Positions 1-13,000 of a stretch of 64,000 nt of DNA are shown here, piece by piece. The DNA lies in the NCBI GenBank assembly GCA_963575745.1, contig CAUYUJ010021690.1, positions 47,501 to 111,500 of the forward strand. The letters run 5' to 3'. Numbering within the stretch: position 1 is the first letter of the stretch; the number at the start of each line of letters is the position of its first letter. This DNA is from Prorocentrum cordatum (Eukaryota; Sar; Dinophyceae; Prorocentrales; Prorocentraceae). The position numbers were made by a program, and so were the translations under genes. The notes beneath the pieces are model-generated. The model was not told the DNA's origin, did not search any database, and was given only the letters and a program-made list of their open reading frames with translations.

Positions 1-1020
1 TGGTGATGATGATGAGGAGGAGGATGAGGAGGAGGAGGAAGAGGAAGAGGAGGAGGAGATGGATGATGAGGAGGTGCAGGAGGAGGAGGTGGAAGAAGCA
101 TAAGAAAATAAGACTAATAGTAATACGACGAATCATATTAATCAGACTTATATTAATAAGACGAATCAGAATAATTCCATCCATAATAACATAAGGCAAA
201 CCATAATAAGAGTACTAACCATCATAATGCTAATCATCATAACAACAGTTATATTAATGATAATATACGCTAATCATACGAATGATAATATTATCAATCA
301 GACGATTTTATACGACTAATATTAATAGCACTAAGAAGAAGAGGATGAGGAGGAGGAGGAGGAGGAGGAGCAGGAGGAGCATGACGAGGAAAGGGAGGAG
401 GAGGAAGAGGAGGAGGAAGAAGAGGAAGAGGAGCAGGAGGAGGAGGAGGAGGAACAGCCAGGGAATGAGGAAAGCACGGGTGAGTTGGGAAGAGGAAGGA
501 GGACGAATGCCCCTGGAAGGCTCTCTGACGGGTGGCCAGGCCTGACGGAGTCCGTACCGCCGACGTCTATTCTTTTCACGGCGCGGGCTCACGAGACATG
601 ATGGTCCTGGGGCCCGAGTGTAGGCCCAAAAACATGGTTGAAACGACAAACCGTACGGACCCACGCGCCGCACATCAAGCGGAGAGGGTACGAGGAGAAG
701 GAGGAGGAGGAGGAGGAGGAGGAGGAGGGAGGGCAGGGAGGGAGGGATGGAGGGAGGGAGGGAGGGAGGGAGGGAGGGAGGAGGAGGAGGAGGAAGAGGA
801 GGAGGAGGAGGAGGAGGAGGAGGAGGAGGTGGCGCCTCGGGAGGACGAAGTCGAGGAGTGACGCCAGTCGAGTTTTTCTCCGCGACGCCCAGAAGTCTGG
901 GCTCCCGCGTGTCTCGCCAGGGACCGGCCCGTGCTTCCCAAAGAACGCCTCCTTGTGTGCCTCCTCCTACTCCTCCACCTCCTCCTCGTTCTGCTCCTCC
1001 ACCTCCTCCTCCTCCTCCTG
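1..1020. repeat. GGA/GGGA/CCT triplet-rich region upstream of LHC exon 1
   Basis: 1-100 and 335-470 are GAG/GAT-rich, 105-320 is AT-rich (ATTAATAAGACG-like), 690-835 is GGA then GGGA, 955-1020 is CCT. I see no LHC leader exon here. Long translations of these tracts are artefacts. Confidence 0.8.
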
Positions 1021-1027
1021 TCGCCAG

Positions 1028-1097
1028 GAAGCCGGCCGCGCAGACGGCCACCCAGAAGGTGGCTCTGGCGGCCTTCGAGAGCGAGCTCGGCGTGCAG
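1028..1097 (+). CDS. LHC polyprotein exon 1 (N-terminus of domain 1)
   Basis: Encodes [19 protein letters not shown] then LGVQ, the typical N-terminal edge of a mature dinoflagellate LHC unit. AFESELGVQ recurs before five later domains. The acceptor AG at 1026-1027 follows 70 bp of CCT-rich DNA that would serve as the polypyrimidine tract. The donor is GA at 1098, inside the border repeat GCAGGAC. The exon is only 70 bp and lies between low-complexity tracts, so a gene finder would probably miss it. Upstream leader exons were not found. Confidence 0.75.
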
Positions 1098-4000
1098 GAC
1101 CTGCGGACGAGGGAGGGAGGGAGGGAAGGCTCCCGTCACGCCTGACTGTGGTTTCGCACAGGGGCCCCGCCGCGAGCTGCCCCTGCCCGGGCCTCGTTGG
1201 GCCCCTAGTGCGGGCGGAGCTTCCTGCCCCCTTCCCCCTTTCTGCAGGGAGGGAGAGAGGGGTGTCAGGGGCGGGAGAAGTTCCCAACAGACCCGAGGCT
1301 CAGCGTAGGCGCCGGCTGCCACCCGGCGGACGGCCAACTGTGGGCCAGAGCAGACACCGGGTGCGCCACGCCCGCGAAGTGCGCCACGCAGGGAGCCGTG
1401 ATGAGGAAGACGGCGGGGGGAAGGGCAGGAGAGGGGGCGAGGGGAGGGCGAGGGGGAGGGCGACGCTGAGAGCTTGGAGAGCGACCCCTTGGCCCGTGTG
1501 GTTGGTCGGCCACCCTGGGGGCCATGGGGGCCCAGGAGCAGCCAGGTCTTGATTCCGATCTTGCCCCAGGGACGGTCCGTCTGGACACACACACACAATC
1601 ACACACGACCGCACATAACCGCACACAAACACACACAACCACACACTCACACACAATTACACACACGCACACGCACACACGCACACGCACACACGCACAC
1701 GCACACGCACACGCACACGCACATTCACACACACACGCGCACACACACTCACACGCGTACACACACGCGAATGCACAAGCACACACGCACACAACTACAC
1801 ACGCACACCCACACCCACACGCGCACGCACACGCACACACGCGCACGCACACGCACACACGCACACGCACACGCAAGCGCACACGCACACGCTCACATAC
1901 ACACAAACGCACGCGCACACGCACACGCGCCCACACATACGCGCACACATACGCGCACATACACACACACGCATACACGCACATATGCGCACACGCACAC
2001 ACGCGCACATGCGCACACGCGCACACACGCACACACGCACACGCGCGCGCACGCACACACGCACACACGCGCACACGCACACACGCACAGACGCGCACAC
2101 GCACTCACACACACACACGCACATGCACACACGCACACACGCACACACGCACTCACACACACGCGCACACGCACACACGCATACACGCACACACGCACAC
2201 ATGCACACACGCACACATGCACACACCGACACACACACGTACACGCGCACACAAACACACACGCACGCACACGCGCACACGCACACACGCGCACACGCGC
2301 ACACGCACACGCGCACACACGCGCACACGCACGCACGCACATACGCGCACACGCACACACGCACCCGCACACATGCACACACGCACAAGCACACGCACGC
2401 ACGATCACACACACACAGACGCACACGCACACTCGCAACACGCACACACGCACACACGCACGCACGCACACACGCACACACGCACCCACGTACACACGTA
2501 CACACGCACACACACACGCACACGCACACACACGCACTCACGCACACACGCACACACCCACACGCGCGCACGCACACACGCACACACGCACACACGCACA
2601 CGCACACACGCACACGCACGCACGCGCACACGCACACGCACACACGCACACGCGCACAGGCAAACCCAGGCACACGCGGACACGCGCACACGCGCAGGCG
2701 CTTACACGCACACACGTACACACGTACACAATCGCTCACGCGCACAAGCGCGCACCGTGCGCACGCGCGCACGCGCGCACGCGCGCACGCGCGCACGCGC
2801 GCACGCGCGCAAGCGCGCACGCGCACACAGGCACGCACGCACGCACACACGCACACACGCACACGCGCACACGCGCACACACGCACACGCGCACACGCGC
2901 GCACCGGCGCGCGCAGGCGCGCGCACGCGTGCACGCGCGAACGCACGCGCACGCGCACGCGCACGCGCACGCGCACGCACCCGCGCACGCGCGCGCGCAA
3001 CCACGCACACGTCACACACAGAACACACACAACACACACATTCCCACACACCCACACACCCACACACCCACACGCACCCACACACACCCACACACACCCA
3101 CGCACGCACACGCACGCACACGCACGCACACGCACACACACAACACACACACCCACACACCCACACACCCACACACCCACACACCCACACGCCCACACAC
3201 CCACACACCCACACACCCACACACCCACACACCCACACACCCAACCCACGCACCCACGCACCCACGCACCCACACACCCACACACCCACACACCCACACG
3301 CACTCACACACACACACACGCACACCCGCACACACACCCATACGCACACACGCACACGCACACGCACACGGACACACACACGCACACGCACACACGCACA
3401 CGCGCACGCACACGCATATGCACACGCACACGCACACGCACACGCACACGCACACGCACACGCACAACACACACGCACACGCACACGCACACACGCACAC
3501 ACACGCACACACACACTCACGCACACGCACACGCACACACGCTCACACACAACACGCATAACGCACAACACACAACACACAATACACACAATACACAACA
3601 CACAGCACACAGCACACACACCACACACCACACACACATCAAACACAACACACAACATACAACACACACACAACACAAAACACACACAACATTCACAGCA
3701 CACAACACACAACACACAACACATACACAATATACGTAACACACGGCATAGACAACACACAACACACAACACACAACACACACGCAACACACATTACACA
3801 ACACACACTACACACAACACATACAACACACAACACACAAGCACACGACACACAATACACAACACACAACACACAACACAATACACACCACGCACAGCAC
3901 AACACACAGGACACACAACGCACATCACATACAACACGCGCAACACACAACACACAACACATACAGCACACACAACACACACGACACACAACACACAACA

Positions 4001-7000
4001 CGCAGCAGACAACACACAACACACGCCATATACGCAAGACACAACACACAACACACAACCCACACCACACAAAACACACAACACAACACACAAAACACAA
4101 CACACAACACACATACCACACAACGCAACCAACACACAACACACACAACACACAACACACAACACACAACACATAATACACACAACACACACCACACAAC
4201 ACACACCACACAACACACACCACACACAACACACAGCACACGCAACACACAACACACATTACACAGCACACACAACACACAACACACACAACACACAACA
4301 CATACAACACACAACACACAACGCACACAGCAGACACTACACACAACACACACACAACACACAGCACACAGCACTCACAACACACAACTCACACAACACA
4401 CAACACACGCAACTCACAACACACAACAAACACCACACAACACACACCACACAACACACCACACAAGACACACAACACACAACACACACAACGCAGTCAA
4501 CACACAACACACACAACACACATAACACACAACAAGCACACTACACATCACACACATCACACACAACACACACAACACACAACAGACACAAGACACAACA
4601 CGCAACACACAACACACACAACGCACAGCACACGCAACACACAACACACACCACAACACAACACACACAACGCACAACACACACCACACACCACAAACAA
4701 CACACAATACACAACACACAACGCACACATCACACACAACACAAAACACGCAACACACAACACACAGCACTCACAACACACAACACACAACACACAATAC
4801 ACGCTTCACACACAAAACACACCACACGACACACCACACAACACACAACACACAACACACACAACACACAACACACAACACACACAGCACACACAACACA
4901 CAACACACACAGCACACAACTCACATCATACAGCACACAACACACAACACACAACACACAACACACAACACACAACACACACAACACACAACGCACAACA
5001 CACAACACACAACAGACAACACACAAAACACAACACACAACGCACAACACACAACACACGCAACACAACACACAACACACACACACATCACACACACAAC
5101 ACACAACACACACACACACGGTAAGAGCCACTCGCTCTTCTGGGGGCCGTGGAAGTCCTTCGGGAGACAGCCCCTTTTCAGGGCGACCCTCGTGGAAGTC
5201 CGAAAACTGGCCCAGGTGGCCAAGAGGAGGTGGAGGAGGTGGAGGAGGAGGAGGAGCAGAAGCAGGAGGTGGAGGAGGCAGAGGGGGAGGAGGAACACCA
5301 GCCCTCGATTCCGTGCGTGTCCCAGGGTTGGTCGGTTTGCCCCACGCTTCCGACTGGCGTCGCGCGCCCTGCTCGAATCGCCAGCCCCCTGGAGCTCCCG
5401 ACCCCCTCCACTGGGCCGGCTGAGTACTTTTTTCTTCAGCTGCGACCGAGAACTCCCCATGCCCGAGGGTTTCGCATGCCGCCTTGCGAGGGGGAGGCCA
5501 TCCATCCAGCCCATCGGAGAAACGCTTTCCCCGCCATCGGACCCACCTCCCAAGACGTGGGGACGGCTGCCGCACCCATGCCCGCCCAGTGGCGGCAGGT
5601 TTGGTGGCGTGAGCACAATCCTCCTCCTCCGCCTCCTCCTCCTCCTCCTCCTCCTCCTCCTCCTCCTCCCGACTCTTGACGGGCCTGGGGCCCAGAGATG
5701 GCCCCTGGACGCCGAGGGCGGCGCGGGACTTCCACTGCGACTCCGTCGATGTCGCCACAGACAGGCCCCGCGTGGCGGATCCTGGGTCCTCCAGCCGGTT
5801 CCAGCAGTGGCGAGGCGTCCTGGCTCGTCGAGTTAGGCCAGCCGACGAATATGTCGATAACTTTGTTTGTGGTCTGCACGAAATGTTTTGATACAATTTC
5901 TGGCTGATATCGTATGGTTTTAATACCTTCTCTTTCTGCTCTGAGAGCATTCGTTGCTTTGTTCTTCGTGCGTTCTGTTGTGTTTGGCCGAATCGAATGC
6001 CAGAGCGGTCGGTCCCTGCTCAACCAGTGTCGAGGGAAGAAACACGGGGACATGACCAAGATGCCGCGGGATCGTGTCGATGTCGGTCTTGGTGATGGCC
6101 CATGTGGGCCGTCGCTGATTCGCGAGAGTGACCCACGCATTAATCGACGGTGGCCAAGATCGACACGGCGTTTCCGCGTTCAGTCTTGGTCATGGTCCCC
6201 GTGTTTTTCTCCTCAACAGCGGTCTGTGATCCTCCGCGCGGAGCGGCGCGCGGCAGGACCCCGTCGGCTTCTGGGACCCGGCCGGGTTCACCGCGGACGG
6301 AAGCACGGCGAATTTCGCGCGCCGCCGCCAGACTGAGTTGAAGCACGGCCGCGTGTCGATGCTGGCGACCATGGGATACATCACCCCAGAGATCACCGGC
6401 AAGCTGCCAGGATATTTGTCTCCGTCTGCGGGCCTGAAGTTCGCGGACATCCCGAACGGCCTCGGTGCAATCTCCAAGGTTCCCGCCGCGGGTTGGGCTC
6501 AGATCGTCGCATACGGTGCGTTCTGCGAGCTGTCACAGGACCAGTCCGCGGGCACCGCTGCCGCGGCGGGTGACTTCGGCTTCAAGGTGCTGACGTCCAG
6601 CGACGCTGGGGAGAAGCAGAAAAAGCTGGCGGCGGAGATTGCCAACGGCAGGGGGGTTTGGGCCAAGCGGGCTGATGCGGGATGGGGGGGGGCGTGGGAG
6701 GGAGGATGCATGGGGAAGGAGAGAACTAGAGGGCGAATGATTGTGATTCTCCTCGCGGGTCAGACGTCCAGACCATGTACAGTCCAGTCGTTGTGGGGAC
6801 TCCTGGGAGCGTTTTGGGGGCCCCTTGGGGACCTCTTGGGGCCTCTTGGCCTTTTGGGAGGCCTCTAGGAAGAGACCCCCTAGGAAGAAACCTTCCGAGA
6901 AGCAGCCTCCTAAGGAGCCTTCGCCCCCCCATTTACCCCCCTATGAGTTTTTTATTTTTCGCCCAAATCCCGCCCAGAGGAGGACATGCCCGACCTGAAG

Positions 7001-10000
7001 ATCGTGTCACGAGGGCCCCGCGGGTCTCCCGAGGGCACCCTCCCCCCCCCCCCCCTGAGAAGCTCGCAGGGCCTTCTCAGAGGCCTCGGGTTCTTGAAGA
7101 ACCCCGCGCGGGCTTGCCGCGAGGCTTCTGCAAGCTTTCCGGGAGGCGCCTGGGCTTCCCGAGGGTCCTCGTGGGTTTCTAGGTGGGCCTCCGGTGCCTA
7201 CTGAGGACCCACGTGGGTTTCCTTCGAAGGCGTCCCAGGCCTCCTGGCAGGCCTCGTGGGCTTTCCGACGGCCCTTTTGGGCGTCTTGACGAGTTTCGCC
7301 CGCCTTCCGAAACTAGCGTTCCGAAATACCTTATGGGTCTCCTGAGAGGCCTTGGTTTTTCTCAGAGTGTGTGGCTCCTCCTGAGGGGCTTCGCAGTGCT
7401 CCTGAGAGGCTCCCCCGGCCTCCGGAGAGGACTCCTCCCGCCCCTCCAGAGGCGGTTGGTCGGTCGACGGGCCAGTCGTTCGGTCGATCGGCTCGAGGGT
7501 CGTGTAGGACCCCGCGGTGACTCGCGGCGTGCCAGGTCCAGGTTCTGTGGGATGCGCGGAGAAGAAATGGCGTGGCTGAGCCGCTAAGCCACGAACTGTC
7601 ATGGCGCCAACATCGCAGAGCGGACTTCGTCCAGAGGGACCGTGGCCTTGGAATTTGGGACCGATGTACTTTGCTTCGGATGCTTGCGTTGCAAGGGGGG
7701 TCGCTAAGACTGAACTTGGGTCGTTGGCGTATCGGCTTGCCTGGTGATGAACTTTTCAGCAACAGTCAGGAGGGCAAAAAACACACAGACACAATTATTC
7801 GTCGATTCCCCAGAAAATATGGGAAAATATGGGAAGTGGGGGGGAAGACAGAAACCCAGAAAATATGGGAAAATATGGGGGATCCTTTTATTTGTGTGTA
7901 TTTATTTGTGTGTCCCATGGCCCCTTCAAACAGTTTTGTTCGACTGCCACGGTGGGGCAGGATGGGGCAATAGGGAGCGAGCACGAGAGAAGAGTATCGC
8001 GGGAGGCCGCTTGGCGATGATGGCTATCATCGGCATGTTCTTCCAGGACGGCCTCACTGGCTCGGCATGGGGCGACTGGGCTCTCTACACGGGCTCTCCG
8101 CTGCGCGCCTTCGAGAGCGAGCTGGGCGTGCAGGACCCCGTCGGCTTCTGGGACCCGGCCGGGTTCACCGCGGACGGAAGCACGGCGAATTTCGCGCGCC
8201 GCCGCCAGACTGAGTTGAAGCACGGGCGGGTGTCGATGCTGGCGACCATGGGCTACATCACCCCGGAGATCACCGGCAAGCTGCCAGGCTACCTGTCGCC
8301 GTCCGCGGGCCTGAAGTTCGCGGACCTTACCAGAGAGCAACCTGGGCAGGGTTAACGGGGTCAGCCCTGAAGAGGGTCCCATTTCCTTTGGTATAGAAGA
8401 GGTGGGGAGCATGATTCAATTGGGCTTCCGCCACCACGTCAGGACACTCGTGTGAAGTGTTGAGCTGTTTCGTTTTCGTGGTTCCCCCCCCGCGCCCTCC
8501 ATTCGGCCGACCTTCGTTTTGAATGCGGTGATTGCTGTCTTTACTGTTCCGCCCTCTTCCCCCAATCCTGTTTTCTACCTCGCCCTGTGGTCGGGTGCTC
8601 GTCTAAGCAGGGCAATTATTGGGCGACCCTTTCCCCTATCCCGCTCCTTCCCTCATCGTCCGGCGCCAGACCGGATGGCAGGAGTTTCGGCCCTCCTGCT
8701 TGCTCGGTCCTCCTTGCCCTCCTCCTCCTCCTCCTCCTTCTTCCGTAGCCATTTTGGCTCAAGGGGCCTTCTCCTGAACTTCCAACCTCGGTTCGAGCGG
8801 GCACAGGGCCCACCTGGGGCGCGCGCAGCCCACGGCTTTCCTGTCAGGGGGTCCAGCGAGCCAGAGGCCGTGCAATGGGGGAATCCATTTTGGACGCGTT
8901 CACTGCGTTCCAGAAGAACATCACGAAACAGATGGCGGACATGGCTAGTACGGTGAAGAGAGGGCTGGCAGATCAGCAGGTGCAGATTGCAGGGTTTGCT
9001 GCAAACGTATCCTCCCTATCAGAAGTTGTGACTACGCAAGCGTCGGAGATTCACAACCTGAAGTTGGCCAACGCCAAGCTCCGCAATCTCGAGAACGACA
9101 TCAAAACGTTACGCTCTGCATCTTCTTCAGGGGCGAAAGCTGCGACTGGTGGGCCAGCGACCAAACTTCGCCGTACTGATGGGGGCCCAGAAGACAGTGC
9201 GCAGAATCGATTGCGACGCTGGATGGGGACCTTCCCGCGGAGCTTGACAGAGGCGCAAAGGCGCCAACATTTTGACGAACAGGTTTCACCATTGCTTCTT
9301 CAACACATCAAGGATGCCATGACAGTGCAGATCTCCAGGGTGGGGAAGAGCTACAGCCTCACCTTCACGAGTGGGTTGCAGGCGCGGGAGTTCAGCAACC
9401 TCTTGAAGGACCACGATCTGTCATGGAAGGATCCACGCGATGGCGTCAAGTACGAAATCTCCCCCCGGGGTGACATCCCAGTGGATGTGCGAGCCTGCCA
9501 GCGAGCGGCCAGCAAGATCGACGAGGGCATTCTCACGTTGCTGCGCAATGGCGGCAAGGACTTGAGTGGCTACAAACTCGGGGTCAACGGCTACCAGGGC
9601 CTCATGCATTTCACGTCAGCCATGGAGGTCTGCGAGATGGTGCACATCACGGGTGATGAGCTCTCGGGCTATGTGTTCACCCCTGTCATGAGCAGCTTCG
9701 CGGCGTTCAATGTGAAGGAGGACTCGGTGCAAGAGATGATTGAAGCAGCCACCCTGTGACTAGATGTGGCTGAGGTACCAGATCAAGGAACACCTGGTGG
9801 CCCCAGGCCTGCGAACGGGAGAGTTGACGTGAGGGGCGACGAGACTCTGACTGACCCTGCCCCGCTCGTTTCACCACTCGAAGGTCTGCAGCCTTCTGTA
9901 TGCCTCTCTCGGGACCTATGAGGATTGTGTCGTGGAGCGCTCACACTCTGTTCGGATCTATTTTGACGTCTCGGGAAATCATCCAGGGCGCGTTCGGTGC

Positions 10001-13000
10001 GGTCCGAAGACTGTCGCAAACGTACGATGTCATTATGCTTCAGGAGACTCACGGGCACCTTGGGGACCTGGACCAATTTCAGAAATTGTATCCAGAATGG
10101 GTGATGTTCGGCTCCTTTACATATAGGACTGCTGCGGGCGGAGTGGTAACGATGGTGCACGAGCGCCTCTCCCGCCACTTCACCGAAGTATTTTTTTCGG
10201 ATCTCGAGGACGAGGAAGGTCAGCCTGCTGATCCAGGCCGTCTTTCGAGACTTCAGATGTCAGGGCCAGCTGGGGCCCTACACCTCTACAACTTCCACCT
10301 TGACCCCTCCTATTCTTACGCCCAGTCCAAGACCATCCTCCATCGCATTTCCTACTCTCTATGTACCCTCAGCACGCTGTCACCAGCATCTTGGCAGGAG
10401 ATTTCAATTTCCAGGTGGTCGGAGAAGGCAGGCTGCGGCTGAATGATTCTCTGCAGGAAATGGGTTCAGACATCATCGGTGAGCACTTCGACGCCCTCTT
10501 CCCTAACCTTCTTGAGATCGAGCAGAATCGATACACCCAGCAATCATATCAGGCAGATGATCGTGGAGTTCCGTGTTCCTTGGGACGAGACGATTGGATC
10601 TATCTCTCCATCCCTTCGCGCGATGTCTTGGACCTGAGCCCTGTCTCTGGCGCCGTGTGGGATATCATGAAGCCAGGAAGTATCAGCGACCACGTGCCGG
10701 TGTTTGTTGTCCTGTCCCCGACGCCTCCGCCTGCCAGGATAGCCATCCCGAGATGGGTTTCGAGTTCTCCAGAGTTCGGTGAGATCCTGAAGGCCCCCGT
10801 GGAAGAGCACGATATACCTAGACGCATTCCAGAGGCCGTGAAGACTTGTAAGCAACTTATGTATGAAGCTACGAGCCGGACTAACATCACTTTGGAAAAA
10901 CGAGGGCCCAGGGGCCCAGCAGAACAGATTGCATGGCGTCTTGCGTTGGTCAGATCGCACCGTCATGGGCGCGGAGGCGCGGCGAGGAGAGCGTGCAGGG
11001 CTGTTGATCGGCTGCAGGATTTTTACGGTTGCCAGTTAGGATGCTGGATCGACTTCGCTGGCTTCCACGAATTTTTGAGCAAGCTCGTGCGTGAACAGTT
11101 TGCTGCTGAAGAAAGGGAGGTCAGGAGGGATGAAAGTATGTCACAAACGAGAAAGAGTACGGTAGGTTCGCGTCGCGTCGACCGGCGGCGACCCCGCCGC
11201 CGACGTTCAACGTTGAACGCCGACGGCGGCCCAGAATCGGTCGATGTTGAACGATTGGACGTTGCGGAGACGGCCGATCGTTCAAGGTTGAACGATCCAG
11301 CGCGGTGTCAGAAACTAACGCCAGGGTCGACGCGACACGAACCTAACGTACGCACATCGAACGAATTCGACGTCTGGCGGCGGCGTGGGCCCCTGCGCAT
11401 CGCCGTGTTTTTCTGCGCAACATCATCGCGACTGATGGTGAGAGTTTGCAGTGCCCTGATGAATGTGACCGTGAATTTGCTCGTTACTGGGGGGGGGGGG
11501 GGGTAGGCAGGGTGTGGAACGCGGAAACTGCGTTGTATCCTGCTATTGTGCCATTCATCAAGCCTGTTGCCGAGTCCACGATTTGGGCGCTGAGCTGGGG
11601 CCAGTTTTTCGAGCTGGCCCGTCGTGAGAAGGACTCAGCTCCTGGGAAGGGCGGTATTCCGTGCAGTGCCTGAGCACGTTCTAGAGCATTTGTACCAACT
11701 CTATCTATATATCATCGGTGGCGGGGAGGTGGACGAGGACCTTAACGAGGCCTTAGCAGCATGACGAAAGCGAGAGCAAATGTGGGGGGGATCGGGGGGC
11801 GGCAAAAACTAAGCCACTCGCGCTATCCAACGCGGGCAATAAGCTGATATCTAGTGCTTTAGCGAGTCCAGTGCCACACTCTGCTAGCGTCGCGGTGGAT
11901 CGGATCCAGACGGTTTTTCTCGCAGGCAGGAATGAGATGGATCACCGGATCTCGCTCGACTTGCAGATGATGCTGTGGGCGAGCGTCCAAGGGCATGCGC
12001 ATGCAGGAGCAGCCTTCTTTGACATCGAGGCGGCATGCCCATCGTTGGCGCGCGCTTTTATGTTTCACTGCATGGGGAAGATGAGAATGCCAGCAGGCAT
12101 CTTGCAAGCGATCCAGCAGTTGTGTAAGCGGGTAAGCGGGTAAGGTATAGCCCGCGCAACTACTTCGAGATCTTCAGAGGGATAGAACAAGGGTGCCCCC
12201 TAAGTGGAGTGTTGTATGTATTTGTGGTGGACCCCGCTCTACGATATATGGCTCACCAGTTGATTGCTAAGCAAGGCCCTGCTAGCTCGCTCTATGGTTT
12301 CGCGGGCGACCTTGCCCACGTGTCGCATAATCTGTTCCGAACCCTTCCTGGGCTGATCGTGGATATGCTGTTTTTGGCTCGGATGACTGGTGCTAATCCG
12401 TCCTGGCAAAACCTTCCTGGTACCCCCCTCGGGCCTCCCGAAGGACTTCATAATCAATGAGTTTACGCAACATGGGCTAAGGGTTCGCGGGTTTCGTATC
12501 ACTAGGAAGACGCGGTACCTGGGAATTATCTTGGGACTAGATGCCTGCGAAGGTTGCTGGCAAGGCCCCAATGCTGCTCTGCGCCAGCGTGCACGTCAGG
12601 TCAGGAGCATGTGGCTCCCCTTCTCAATGGATATCCTCGCCTACAACACTTTCTGCTTCCCTGTGCTTTCCTTTGTGTCGCAGGTGAGCTTGACGGTGAT
12701 GCGGATGCGCATCATCAGCCAGAAGTTGCCGCCCTTCTTGCTTGCAGCAATATTTAAAACATGGTGTAATGCGTGGAACACTACTAAGAGGTATAGAATT
12801 GGCACTATGGCTTGTGTCTGCAGATGTATGGCCATGGGAGGAGACTCTTTGGGGCACTATCTTCAATGTCCAGCTCTGTTGGAAGCAGTGAGGGCTTCTC
12901 TTCCTCTTCTTCCTGGGTCCTGGGGTGAGGGCGATTGTCAGCACCGGTTTATCTTTTTTCCTTTCTAGATCAGAATTCTACGTCCCAGCTGGGTAGTGTA

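Noticed and set aside
1474-5423. Very long open frames (up to about 1,300 codons) across the CA repeats, on both strands
   Set aside because: The repeat units contain no stop triplets in any phase. The products are Thr-His or Cys-Val polymers on both strands, and the region is better explained as intron.
8742-8763. An SL RNA gene
   Set aside because: The leader is not followed by a GT donor or an Sm-site region and instead runs into an ORF1 leader.
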